NCBI RefSeq assembly: GCF_000067205.1
Contig: NC_010170.1
Coordinates: 5,084,001 to 5,148,000, forward strand
Direction of reading: 5' to 3'
Source: Bordetella petrii
Lineage (GTDB): Bacteria > Pseudomonadota > Gammaproteobacteria > Burkholderiales > Burkholderiaceae_B
DNA: 64,000 nucleotides
In this document: one piece after another, positions 9,244 through 17,143 of the stretch
Numbering within the stretch: the stretch's first letter is position 1
How the letters are laid out: each line of letters opens with the position of its first letter
The notes under the pieces: model-generated
Databases searched by the model: none
Told to the model about the DNA's origin: nothing
The model's input: the letters and a program-made list of their open reading frames with translations, nothing else
Position numbers and translations under genes: made by a program

Positions 9244-9257
9244 CAGGGGTGGCTACG

Positions 9258-9261
9258 CACC
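9258..9261 (+). repeat. 4-bp target-site duplication CACC, right copy
   Basis: This is the right-hand copy of the CACC duplication made by the IS insertion. The dehydratase reading resumes with GAC AAG GCG at 9262. Confidence 0.88.
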
Positions 9262-9894
9262 GACAAGGCGGTGCGCCCCACCAACGTCATGGGGGCGTCG
9301 AAGCGCCTGGCCGAGCAAGTGTTGCAGGGCTGTGCGCAAACCGGCTCGCCCACCCGCTTCTCGATGGTGCGCTTCGGCAACGTGCTGGGCAGCTCGGGCA
9401 GCGTCGTGCCGCTGTTCCATAAGCAGATCCTGGCCGGTGGCCCCATCACGCTGACGCACCCCGACATTACCCGCTATTTCATGACCATCCCCGAAGCCGC
9501 GCAGCTGGTGCTGCAGGCAGGCTCGATGGGCGAATCGGGCTCGGTGTTCCTGCTCGACATGGGCGAAGCCGTACGCATCCAGGATCTGGCCGAACGCATG
9601 GTGCACCTGTATGGGCTGACCGTGCGCGACGAATCCAATCCGTCGGGCGACATCGAAATTCGCGTTACCGGCCTGCGCCCGGGCGAAAAACTGTACGAAG
9701 AACTGCTGATCGGCGAAGACTCGCAAACCACCGAACATCCGCGCATCATGAAGGCGCGCGAGCGCTGCCTGCCGCTCTCGGACATGGAAGCTGGCCTGGA
9801 ATTGCTGCTGCACTACCTGCAGGCTGACGACATGGAAGGCGTGTTGCGGCAGTTGCGTGTCCTGGTGCCCGAATATGCGGCAGCCAAGCACTGA
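9262..9894 (+). pseudogene. WbpM/WlbL-like UDP-HexNAc 4,6-dehydratase, 3' part
   Basis: This is the remaining 210 codons of the interrupted dehydratase. It starts in the conserved run DKAVRPTNVMGASKR, whose lysine belongs to the SDR catalytic set, and goes on through RFGNVLGSSGSVVPLF and ITRYFMTIPEA, all typical of FlaA1/CapD/WbpM proteins. It joins the 5' part in frame without loss. A GTG at 9271 could start a 207-residue fragment, but that would lack the NAD-binding site. The stop at 9892-9894 is 15 bp from the end of the convergent low-GC operon. Confidence 0.9.
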
Positions 9895-9909
9895 AAGGTG
9901 AATACCTCT

Positions 9910-11142
9910 CTATGGACGCTCTGGGCGGGGCGCTATCAGATCAATGCTTGCGACCAACCGCCTGCCATTTTCCTCTGCATTGAAGAATGTACGTTGCGCA
10001 TGCAGCGCGCGATTGCGCATGATGCGATAGCGCTCACTTGAACTCAGAACACCCAGGATCTCGTCTACGCTCGAATATAGATCGGGAGATTTCGGCAACA
10101 ATATGCCAGCCCCATCACGTAGCATTTCCGGGACTCCGCCGACAGCAGTGGCCACGATTGGAATGCCGAACGCCATGGCTTCCATGATAGACACGGGCTG
10201 CCCTTCGGACAGACTTAAATTGATGAAAAAACTGACCGCGTTCTGTCGATACCAGTTTCTGATGTATGAGTTGGACACCTCCCCATGGAATTCAAAAACT
10301 AGATTCGCAGGCAAGCGCAAGTCGCGCAGTCCCGCTTGCGACTCGGAACATCCAAAATGGGTCCACCTGACTTTTCTCGGCCATGCTCGCTCCGCCAGTA
10401 TAGCGGCCAGCTGCGCAATTAGTGGCAGCCGTTTATTGGCGCTAGCATAAGAACAGGATGCCAGCTGAATAGTGTCGGCCAACGCAGGAGGAGTGACGTT
10501 TGGCTCCGACAACACTCCCAGCGGGGATACGATGAATGCCGCAGTGGTATCAGGATATCGCTCAACTACATAGTTGCGCGCTTGATCAGACAACAAAATG
10601 ACGCCGTCCAATCGCGGCAGAGTTTGCTCCCGATACGGGATATACCCTTTGTTGTTGGATCTTTCTTCATAGAGATCATAGCCGTGAGCTCGGGTCACAC
10701 GGATTGATCCATCGCGCGGCAGGAATCCGATGCCAGCAGTCTCTCCTTTGAACCAGTAGGTATAGAGAACGTTGTAGACGCCGAGTTTCGCGAAACGCAT
10801 CATGCTCATTACTCGAATACTCTCTTTAAGAAAGTGGAGCACGTTTGAGCATCCGCCATGGCGTATTGCTATTTTTGCCTCTTTCCAGAAAAATCGCTCG
10901 CGCAATAATCTAGCCAGCGTAATCGTCAAATGCCAGGGTCGATACATGGCGGCAAGACCATGGACTACATTGACGCCATAAGGCAAATCTGGATCAAGGC
11001 GTCTGACAGCGCGGACAGGCGCGATGGAGACGTCGTATCCAGCTGCCAGAAACGCTTTCAGATCTGGCAGAATGAAACCTTTTTCCCTCGCTGCAGCATC
11101 TGGATAGCCATTGCTGATGAGTAGCACTCGCCTAAGCGGCAT
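9910..11142 (-). CDS. Glycosyltransferase, GT4/GT-B, last gene of low-GC operon
   Basis: This is a glycosyltransferase of 410 residues. The N-terminal half starts RRVLLISNGYPD and has RVTRAHGYDLYEER near 146. The C-terminal half carries the donor-site region SLSEGQPVSIMEAMAFGIPIVATAVGGVPE near 325-354, a good EX7E-type motif. ATG at 11142 is preferred to a TTG two codons earlier. The start overlaps the end of the preceding gene by 11 bp, which implies coupled translation. Its base composition is visibly poorer in G+C than the wlb genes, like its operon. It probably adds one sugar of a strain-specific O-chain; the sugar is unknown. Confidence 0.83.
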   Translation of the reverse strand: MPLRRVLLISNGYPDAAAREKGFILPDLKAFLAAGYDVSIAPVRAVRRLDPDLPYGVNVVHGLAAMYRPWHLTITLARLLRERFFWKEAKIAIRHGGCSNVLHFLKESIRVMSMMRFAKLGVYNVLYTYWFKGETAGIGFLPRDGSIRVTRAHGYDLYEERSNNKGYIPYREQTLPRLDGVILLSDQARNYVVERYPDTTAAFIVSPLGVLSEPNVTPPALADTIQLASCSYASANKRLPLIAQLAAILAERAWPRKVRWTHFGCSESQAGLRDLRLPANLVFEFHGEVSNSYIRNWYRQNAVSFFINLSLSEGQPVSIMEAMAFGIPIVATAVGGVPEMLRDGAGILLPKSPDLYSSVDEILGVLSSSERYRIMRNRALHAQRTFFNAEENGRRLVASIDLIAPRPERP

Positions 11143-12196
11143 ACGCAAGTACTCGCTTAAAAAAGGCTAGTCGTGTGGACTCTTTCACACGATAGTCCAG
11201 CCGGCCAATAATGTCATCACGATCAGGCGCGCGTCCTCTCCACTCTTCCAGAAAGCAACGTATTTGCGCTATCGATTGGCGGGCGTTGTCTTCGAAATTG
11301 CCGATACGCAAACAATAGGCAGCGCCCACCAGATCCGGATCGTTATAACCGATGATAGTGGGAATGCCATGGGCCAGATATTCGCGAGTCTTCAACGGCG
11401 TCGCTTCCTGCATTTTGTTTCGATGTAACGCCAGCGTGCCGAACGCCGCGTCCGTCTTTTGGTACAAATCGATCAATGCTTGGCCGTACAATGCGCCGTG
11501 ACAAATGAAGTTTTCGGGCCCTTTCAAGGAAAGACCCGGAACGACAATATTGAAATCACACTCCGGCATCAGATATGCCAATTCTTGGAGTTTGTCGACG
11601 CCGTGCCACGCCTGGTTTGGCGACCCGACAAACAGCAATTGCGGCCGAGCGTTGCGCGGCGGTAACCGCATTGGAGTATTTGCGACGTCGTAGCCGTTGC
11701 CGATCATTATTCGCAAGGGTTTTTTCGCCTTGACGCTGCGATCGATTTCCGAGGTTACAGAAACGATGCCTCCCGCATGGTTCGACAGGAACGACCGGGA
11801 GCCTAGCTCCAACCCGTACTTCAGCATCGACTGCTGACGATATTCGTGCAGAGCGATTGAATTGAACTCGATCACCATCGGTGCGACATCAAAAGCACCT
11901 ACAGCACCTGGCCACCACAGCATCTGACGCATGTACAACACATCTGGGCTCCAATGTTGCAACGCCTGCCGGATGTGCTGATTGGATCGCCAAGCCGCCA
12001 GCGTAGGTTTGCCACGCACTTCGTCATCGAATAGGTACTCGATATCCTGAGCCTGCGGTCGGCCTGCGGGCCGACTCAAAAGAAAATGGCGCACGTCGTT
12101 TCCGTTCGCCCGCCAATAACCAGCCTGCATTCGAATTTTCTTGCCAACCCCGGATTTATCTGCGGGAGACTCAAAGGTTAAGTAGGCGATCTTCAT
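11132..12196 (-). CDS. Glycosyltransferase, GT-B type, low-GC operon
   Basis: This protein of 354 residues begins MKIAYLTFESPADKSGVGKKI, a GT4 acceptor-domain start with a glycine loop. The second half has LLFVGSPNQAWHGVDKLQELA near 190-210 and TPLKTREYLAHGIPTIIGYND near 285-305, which fills the donor-site place of GT4 enzymes (K-x-REYLA-G-P). The family match is weaker than for its neighbours, and the usual Glu pair is only partly present. It lies 30 bp after the 2-epimerase gene and overlaps the next gene by 11 bp. A glycosyltransferase role in O-chain assembly is the best reading. Confidence 0.72.
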   Translation of the reverse strand: MKIAYLTFESPADKSGVGKKIRMQAGYWRANGNDVRHFLLSRPAGRPQAQDIEYLFDDEVRGKPTLAAWRSNQHIRQALQHWSPDVLYMRQMLWWPGAVGAFDVAPMVIEFNSIALHEYRQQSMLKYGLELGSRSFLSNHAGGIVSVTSEIDRSVKAKKPLRIMIGNGYDVANTPMRLPPRNARPQLLFVGSPNQAWHGVDKLQELAYLMPECDFNIVVPGLSLKGPENFICHGALYGQALIDLYQKTDAAFGTLALHRNKMQEATPLKTREYLAHGIPTIIGYNDPDLVGAAYCLRIGNFEDNARQSIAQIRCFLEEWRGRAPDRDDIIGRLDYRVKESTRLAFFKRVLAYAA

Positions 12197-12226
12197 TGCG
12201 GCGAATTGGTCATCTTTTCGGAACTG

Positions 12227-13309
12227 TTAAACGACCAACGTCTGCAGGGCAGCCACTATACGTTGGGCCGCTTTACCATCCCAAAGCTCCGGAATGCCGC
12301 CCCTTTTCCATTCTCCGCGCATAATAATGCCGATGGCCTCGCGCAGTCGTTGTAAATCATTTCCCACCAGCTCGTTAGTCCCCTCGGACACGGTTTCCGG
12401 ACGCTCTGTCGAGTCACGAACAGTTATGCAGGGGATTCCGAGTACCGTAGTTTCTTCCGTAACACCGCCAGAATCCGTTATAACTCCCAGCGCATGCTCG
12501 ACTAGGTAGTTGAATTCCAAGTACGGTTGTGGATCGACAACATGAATATTGGCTGGAAGCCCGGAAATTCGCACGAGAATCTGTCTCGTCCTGGGATGCA
12601 CGGGGAATACAATAACCTTGTCTGGCGCGCTTGTTCCCACCGCGTGGAGCAATGCGGACAATGTGGAGACGTCATCCACGTTCGAGGGCCGATGCAACGT
12701 CAAGACCAGATATCCACCAGGTTGCAAATCCAGTGTCTGCCAAAAAGCCGGCGGTTGAAAGCGGTGACGATTGGCCAGCAATGAATCAATCATCGTATTG
12801 CCGACAAACACTATGCGGTCTGCCCCCACGCCAGCCTTCAGCAAGTTGTCATTGGCTACCCGACTGGTTGTGAAAAACCAATTCGTGATCGCATCGGTCA
12901 CAAGTCGGTTTATCTCCTCGGGCATTGACCAATCGTGCGAACGGATACCGCCCTCCACGTGCCCAACGGGTATGCCCGCCTTTTGCGCAACGATGGCGCA
13001 AGCCATGGTGGACGTCACATCGCCGACCACCAGGCACAATCTCGATGGCTGAGAACGTAGCAAATTCTCATACCTCACCATGATGGCGGCGGTTTGTTCG
13101 GCCTGAGTGCCGGAACCCGCTCCAAGGTTCACGTCTGGCTCAGGGATGTTGAGTTGCACAAAAAAATCATGCGACAGCTTGGCATCGTAATGCTGCCCTG
13201 TATGTACAAGGCGATAACGTAGCCTGCTTTGTCCACTGCGCAAAGCATGAATGATCGGGGCAATCTTTACGAAATTGGGCCGGGCACCGGCGATGATATC
13301 GATTAGCAT
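12227..13309 (-). CDS. UDP-GlcNAc 2-epimerase family protein (WecB-like), second copy
   Basis: This 360-residue non-hydrolysing 2-epimerase is a second member of the family in this window. It has AGARPNFVKIAP at the N-terminus, HTGQHYDAKLS near 36, MPEEINRLVTDA, LHRPSNVDD, FPVHPRTR and ITDSGGVTEE. It departs from the 95-1189 copy at two usually fixed places: GDVTST instead of GDTNST, and HVEGGIRS instead of HVEAGLRS. It may therefore act on another UDP-sugar or be a divergent subfamily. Its ATG overlaps the stop of the upstream glycosyltransferase by one base (TAATG). It probably supplies a ManNAc-type donor for the operon's transferases. Confidence 0.85.
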   Translation of the reverse strand: MLIDIIAGARPNFVKIAPIIHALRSGQSRLRYRLVHTGQHYDAKLSHDFFVQLNIPEPDVNLGAGSGTQAEQTAAIMVRYENLLRSQPSRLCLVVGDVTSTMACAIVAQKAGIPVGHVEGGIRSHDWSMPEEINRLVTDAITNWFFTTSRVANDNLLKAGVGADRIVFVGNTMIDSLLANRHRFQPPAFWQTLDLQPGGYLVLTLHRPSNVDDVSTLSALLHAVGTSAPDKVIVFPVHPRTRQILVRISGLPANIHVVDPQPYLEFNYLVEHALGVITDSGGVTEETTVLGIPCITVRDSTERPETVSEGTNELVGNDLQRLREAIGIIMRGEWKRGGIPELWDGKAAQRIVAALQTLVV

Positions 13310-14574
13310 TAATTTGGCGAAAACTGGCGAGCTTCGCTGTCAAAGTAGGCGTACATAGCGCATAGGCGGGCAGCATCGTGATGCCATGAGAACTTTCCCA
13401 GTGCAGCTTCCTGCCCTGCTCGGCCCATAGACTCGCACGCTGTCGGATTTTCGTACATCCAGATCATTTCTTTTGCCAAGCTATGAGCGTTATCGGCTTC
13501 GAATATCCGTCCGGCTCCGCTGTCTTCGACGATCCGAGCCAGCGGCCGACAACTGCTGACCAGCACCGGCTTGGCACATATCATGTACTGGAATAGCTTG
13601 TGAGGAACCGTCGTCTGAGTGTGCTCGAAATTGCGGTGAGGCACTAGGCAGACATTGCTGGCCATCACGTAACTGTTAACCCTGGAAAATGGCTGCCAGC
13701 CCACGACGTCGACCGCATCCGAGACCTGCAGTCGCTTGGCATGTGCTTCGATGACTTGACGCACGCGATCGGACGCACCGACGATCAATAATTTGAATTT
13801 GGGCACCCTGCTAAGTATTTCTGGCAACGCACCGAGCACCGTGTCCAACCCTCTGTGCGGCCCGATACCACCGATGTAACTGGCAACCCAATCCCCCTTA
13901 TACTGATCCGTGATGCATTCGTCAGCCGAGGCGGGATCAAACGCGAACGTCGTTCTGTCTTCCGTGTTCGAGACGACTTCGATGCGCTCCTCCGGAATTC
14001 CGTATTGCAGTAACCTTTCTTTCGCTTCCGGCACGACGATCAATATCCGGGCGCATTGGCGTAACGCACGTGCCTCGTGGAGCTTCATCAATGCGTAGTT
14101 CCATTTCAGGCCCTGATACCAGCGTAGCAGTGTCGAGTATTGTGACCGGTATGCCCTGTGGGCAGCAGGCAGGTTTTCGTGCAAATCCGCCACTACCGGC
14201 AAGCCGAATTCCTTTGCAATTTTCAGAACGGTAGGCACCATCAACAGATCATGAACGTGAAGCACCTGGGGGTTCTCCGTGCGGATGAAATCTCGCAACA
14301 CGGAATCCCACCACGGGAACCGCATCGACACCGCACAGAAAAGTTGGACCAAACGTCCACGCCTTATATTCACCTTCTTCCTAAACACTGTGACCGACTT
14401 CGTGCCCTCCAGCAAAGATCGTTCCGGCGCGTCACTATCGTCACACAAGGTCAGGATCGAAACCTGATGCCCAGCTTGGTCTAGTGCCTTGGCTTCCTTT
14501 TCAACCCGTATGTCCGGGGGAAACGTGCGCCCAGCGGTATCTAGGACCATTCCGATGCGCAAAGAATTACTCAT
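13309..14574 (-). CDS. Glycosyltransferase family 4, low-GC operon
   Basis: This is a GT-B enzyme of 421 residues. The N-terminal domain has GRTFPPDIRVEKEAKALDQAGHQV near 15-38 (shown here in part), HVHDLLMVPT near 105 and ADLHENLP near 129. The C-terminal domain starts VASYIGGIGPHRGLDTVLGAL near 230. It contains HRNFEHTQTTVPHKLFQYM near 318-336 and AKPVLVSSCRPLARIVEDS, the donor-binding region found in WbuB/WcaI-like transferases. The start overlaps the preceding gene by 4 bp (ATGA) and its stop overlaps the epimerase start by 1 bp, so it is tightly coupled in the operon. The substrate is unknown. Confidence 0.85.
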   Translation of the reverse strand: MSNSLRIGMVLDTAGRTFPPDIRVEKEAKALDQAGHQVSILTLCDDSDAPERSLLEGTKSVTVFRKKVNIRRGRLVQLFCAVSMRFPWWDSVLRDFIRTENPQVLHVHDLLMVPTVLKIAKEFGLPVVADLHENLPAAHRAYRSQYSTLLRWYQGLKWNYALMKLHEARALRQCARILIVVPEAKERLLQYGIPEERIEVVSNTEDRTTFAFDPASADECITDQYKGDWVASYIGGIGPHRGLDTVLGALPEILSRVPKFKLLIVGASDRVRQVIEAHAKRLQVSDAVDVVGWQPFSRVNSYVMASNVCLVPHRNFEHTQTTVPHKLFQYMICAKPVLVSSCRPLARIVEDSGAGRIFEADNAHSLAKEMIWMYENPTACESMGRAGQEAALGKFSWHHDAARLCAMYAYFDSEARQFSPN

Positions 14575-15827
14575 TGCGGCCCATCTCCATGACTAGATTC
14601 ATCAGTTCGCGTGCCGGGCCACAGAATACTGGCATATTGACTTGCAAGCAGGTCATAAGAAAACTCTTTAACGTCGAAAGCGAAATTTACAGGCGAAGAG
14701 AAAATGCGGCTCAACCGCGACAGCACGTCCTCTTCCTTCACATTGATCGAGTATCCCAATGAATGGCGTTTTATTAGATGATCTATCTCACCGCCATAGT
14801 TCAACGAAATCACCGGAATTTTCAGTGCTGCATACTCGTATATTTTGGTTGACAACGGCACCGGAGATATATCCGCGTTAAACTGAAGAGCGAAATCAGA
14901 GTCAGCTACGACATCTAAGGCCTCTTTTTGCGACAACACACCCAGATAATCGATCACACCGGCATCGAACAACCTCCGGTATTTTTTGTGAATCGAAGCG
15001 GGCACGCTGCCGGCAAACCGTAATTTGATCGACCGCGTCTCGATGAGTTTTTGAATTGCGGAAAACAAAAGATCGCACACCAAGTCGCGATTATTGGAGA
15101 TATTACCTATGTGACTTAGAACGATCTCCCGCCGAACGGGGCGCTCCGGCCTCCCGAGTTTACAGATGTCAGGATCGAAACCGTTGTAAACCACCCTCAC
15201 GTCCCCCGTAGGACAGGCTCGCTGATACACATCGCGCAACCCCTCAGTGACCGTAACGATCGTGTCGGCAACAGAGAGGGCTTGTTGCATGCGGCGCTGA
15301 ATAACAGCGTAACGCCAGCCCCTACCTCCATAGCGCGCCGGCAAGAGCCACGGATCACGAAGGTCCTGCACTAACCGCAAGCCCGGATTCCGGGTCTTCA
15401 CCACAGACGCCCAGTAGTTGGCTTGAAATGGATGACCAGTTGCCACGATAACGTTGATTTTTTCTTTCTCGATCAATGCGTTTACGGCCGGCAGCAAATG
15501 CCATCCCCAATACTGGGCTTCATCGTCAAAGAAAATAACCTTGTCGACAAATCGGAAATAGTATTTCCTCAGCACTCGCAGAATTCGTCCCGGCAACCGC
15601 ATCGATTTCAAGCGGTGCGGATAGAAAGACGCGACGCGATTTATCTTTATATTTTCGTGTTGCACATCGTCCACGAGAGAGTTCGCAGCCCCCTCTGGCC
15701 AATCATAAGCAATGACGTATACAAGGTTACCTTGTCTGGCCAGATGCTTTGCCAGCTTGCTCCATCGAAAACCACCCACCCCTCCAAAGGGTGGAAATTT
15801 ATATGCGACGAGAAGTACTTTATTCAT
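14571..15827 (-). CDS. Glycosyltransferase, GT4-like, low-GC operon
   Basis: This protein of 418 residues begins MNKVLLVAYKFPPFGGVGG, the N-terminal glycine-rich strand-loop found in many O-antigen GT4 proteins. LVQDLRDPWLLPARY near 154 follows, then VTVTEGLRDVYQ near 195 and VVYNGFDPDI near 212. The C-terminal half has LSHIGNISNNRDL near 235, a place-holder of the usual YxG segment, and PVPLSTKIYEYAALKIPVISL near 330-350 with K-x-YEY-A-x-K-P at the donor site. It overlaps the unknown gene upstream by 8 bp and the next transferase by 4 bp. The product probably acts at the cytoplasmic membrane on the O-chain. Confidence 0.82.
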   Translation of the reverse strand: MNKVLLVAYKFPPFGGVGGFRWSKLAKHLARQGNLVYVIAYDWPEGAANSLVDDVQHENIKINRVASFYPHRLKSMRLPGRILRVLRKYYFRFVDKVIFFDDEAQYWGWHLLPAVNALIEKEKINVIVATGHPFQANYWASVVKTRNPGLRLVQDLRDPWLLPARYGGRGWRYAVIQRRMQQALSVADTIVTVTEGLRDVYQRACPTGDVRVVYNGFDPDICKLGRPERPVRREIVLSHIGNISNNRDLVCDLLFSAIQKLIETRSIKLRFAGSVPASIHKKYRRLFDAGVIDYLGVLSQKEALDVVADSDFALQFNADISPVPLSTKIYEYAALKIPVISLNYGGEIDHLIKRHSLGYSINVKEEDVLSRLSRIFSSPVNFAFDVKEFSYDLLASQYASILWPGTRTDESSHGDGPQ

Positions 15828-17109
15828 GCTGAGGGCCTGGCGAATTCTTTTGCAGCGCGATCAGCGCATGGAATTCTTTCAACGGCATATCCAGGAATTC
15901 TTTAAGGACCTGACGATTCAGCGCCGGGGCCTCTAATATGACAGGGCTGAGCGACGATGCACAGTAATCTTTGATCTGTCGAATCGGGCGGACAAACAAG
16001 GCCTTATGCCCAGCCTCCAGACGCTCGAAAATCACATTCGAACCCCGCGACATACCGAGCTCGTAGAGGTGATGGCACTGCGAGGAACGCACACCCTCCG
16101 GGGAGAGGTCCACATTGGTCAACGCCAAAAGTTCTTGGTAGTTAGCTTCAGCAGTCGTGTGCGTTTCTACTGAAGGATGATAGAACAACGTAAAAGAGAT
16201 GTCAGGCATGGAAATTGCCATGCGTCGGACATCATCCAGAAGCAATTTCTCTTCTTCCAGCTCTCGCTTTAAATAGTCGGATGTATGCACTCCCAGTTTC
16301 AGGCGAGCGTAGGTGCCCGAGCAGTAGACTGCAATTCTGTTTTTTCGGAATTCGCCATCTTCTTCGCAAGCCGCAGGAATGCTAGGAAAGTAGATATTAT
16401 GGAAACTCGTTATCCTGTCGGCATCGAACTGTGCCCCCGCACGCCTATAAACTGACAGTGCCCATATATTTCCCAGCAACACTTCGTTTGCAGCCAAATT
16501 GTCTTGGTGCGATACGAATGCGCGGTTCACGTAATAGCACGAGATAGTATTGGTGGTCGATTTGAACCAGGCGCTTAGGAAAAATGTGGGCAAACTGTAA
16601 GAATTACCGACCCATATGATTTTTTTCGGCTGCAGAGCGATCAGCCGGTCAAATTGAATAATGGCTTGAACGTACGGAAGCGATATCTTTTCAATGAGCT
16701 GCCTTTTTGCGCGGGGCGAAAAAAAACTTCTAGCGCGCAAACAAAGAAGGCCCACAGCGGCTTTCCATACTGTCCGCACAGAGGCTGGCGCCGCGTAATC
16801 TAGAGGCTCAATCCGGAGGGGTTGCGCATCGGCGAATAGGTTCGCTAGATTGCTACGCAAAACCCCATTGTTCGCGGACGCTTCGGACATACAGAGGAGC
16901 GACATGCCATGTGCCGCATCTCCATCCTGCCCTGGCTTTCGACTTGTAGCTACGAACGAGCGGAAAATCCAACGCAGCGCCAACCAAGCCGTAGTGGACT
17001 TATATTCGATTTCCGCGTTCGCGATCTTTTCATGCAGCAGTTCCAACTGCAATTCGGAAAGCGCGAGCACCCGCGCAATCGCGGACAGGTGTTGTCTAGT
17101 TGACATCAT
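15820..17109 (-). CDS. Protein of unknown function in O-antigen operon
   Basis: I do not recognise this 429-residue protein. It lacks a signal peptide and clear membrane helices. The N-terminal 50 residues are predicted amphipathic helix (LSAIARVLALSELQLELLHEKIANAE). The centre has a hydrophobic strand-like run, PKKIIWVGNSYSLPTFFLSA near 190. Near the C-terminus, HHLYELGMSRGSNVIFERLEA and KALFVRP recall the donor half of GT-B or CDP-glycerol-type transferases, but this is too weak to assign. The start is taken as the tandem ATG at 17109/17106; the frame stays open into the ABC gene with non-native-looking sequence. It lies second in the operon, between the exporter and the transferases. Confidence 0.7.
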   Translation of the reverse strand: MMSTRQHLSAIARVLALSELQLELLHEKIANAEIEYKSTTAWLALRWIFRSFVATSRKPGQDGDAAHGMSLLCMSEASANNGVLRSNLANLFADAQPLRIEPLDYAAPASVRTVWKAAVGLLCLRARSFFSPRAKRQLIEKISLPYVQAIIQFDRLIALQPKKIIWVGNSYSLPTFFLSAWFKSTTNTISCYYVNRAFVSHQDNLAANEVLLGNIWALSVYRRAGAQFDADRITSFHNIYFPSIPAACEEDGEFRKNRIAVYCSGTYARLKLGVHTSDYLKRELEEEKLLLDDVRRMAISMPDISFTLFYHPSVETHTTAEANYQELLALTNVDLSPEGVRSSQCHHLYELGMSRGSNVIFERLEAGHKALFVRPIRQIKDYCASSLSPVILEAPALNRQVLKEFLDMPLKEFHALIALQKNSPGPQHE

Positions 17110-17143
17110 GCAAGCGAGTTTCCGGTCGCCTGAGACACGTCGA

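Larger units (their letters stand above)
8058..9257 (+). mobile_element. IS3-family insertion sequence, IS407 group, 1200 bp
   Basis: This is a complete insertion sequence of exactly 1200 bp between CACC duplications. Its ends are imperfect inverted repeats: the left starts CGTAAGCTCCCC, the right (reverse complement) CGTAGCCACCCC, and 20 of the first 31 positions match, including the block GTAGACA. It carries orfA (8126-8392) and orfB (8383/8413-9243) in a −1 relation, as in IS3 elements that make an OrfAB transposase by frameshifting. Both frames are open and the DDE residues are present, so the element looks active. It lies inside the WbpM/WlbL-like dehydratase gene. I cannot name the ISfinder entry. 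Confidence 0.93.

Noticed and set aside
8054..9261. 3-bp target duplication (ACC) with a 1202-bp element
   Set aside because: The 4-bp reading gives symmetrical CGTA…TACG ends, an exact 1200-bp length and fits the IS407 group, so it is preferred.
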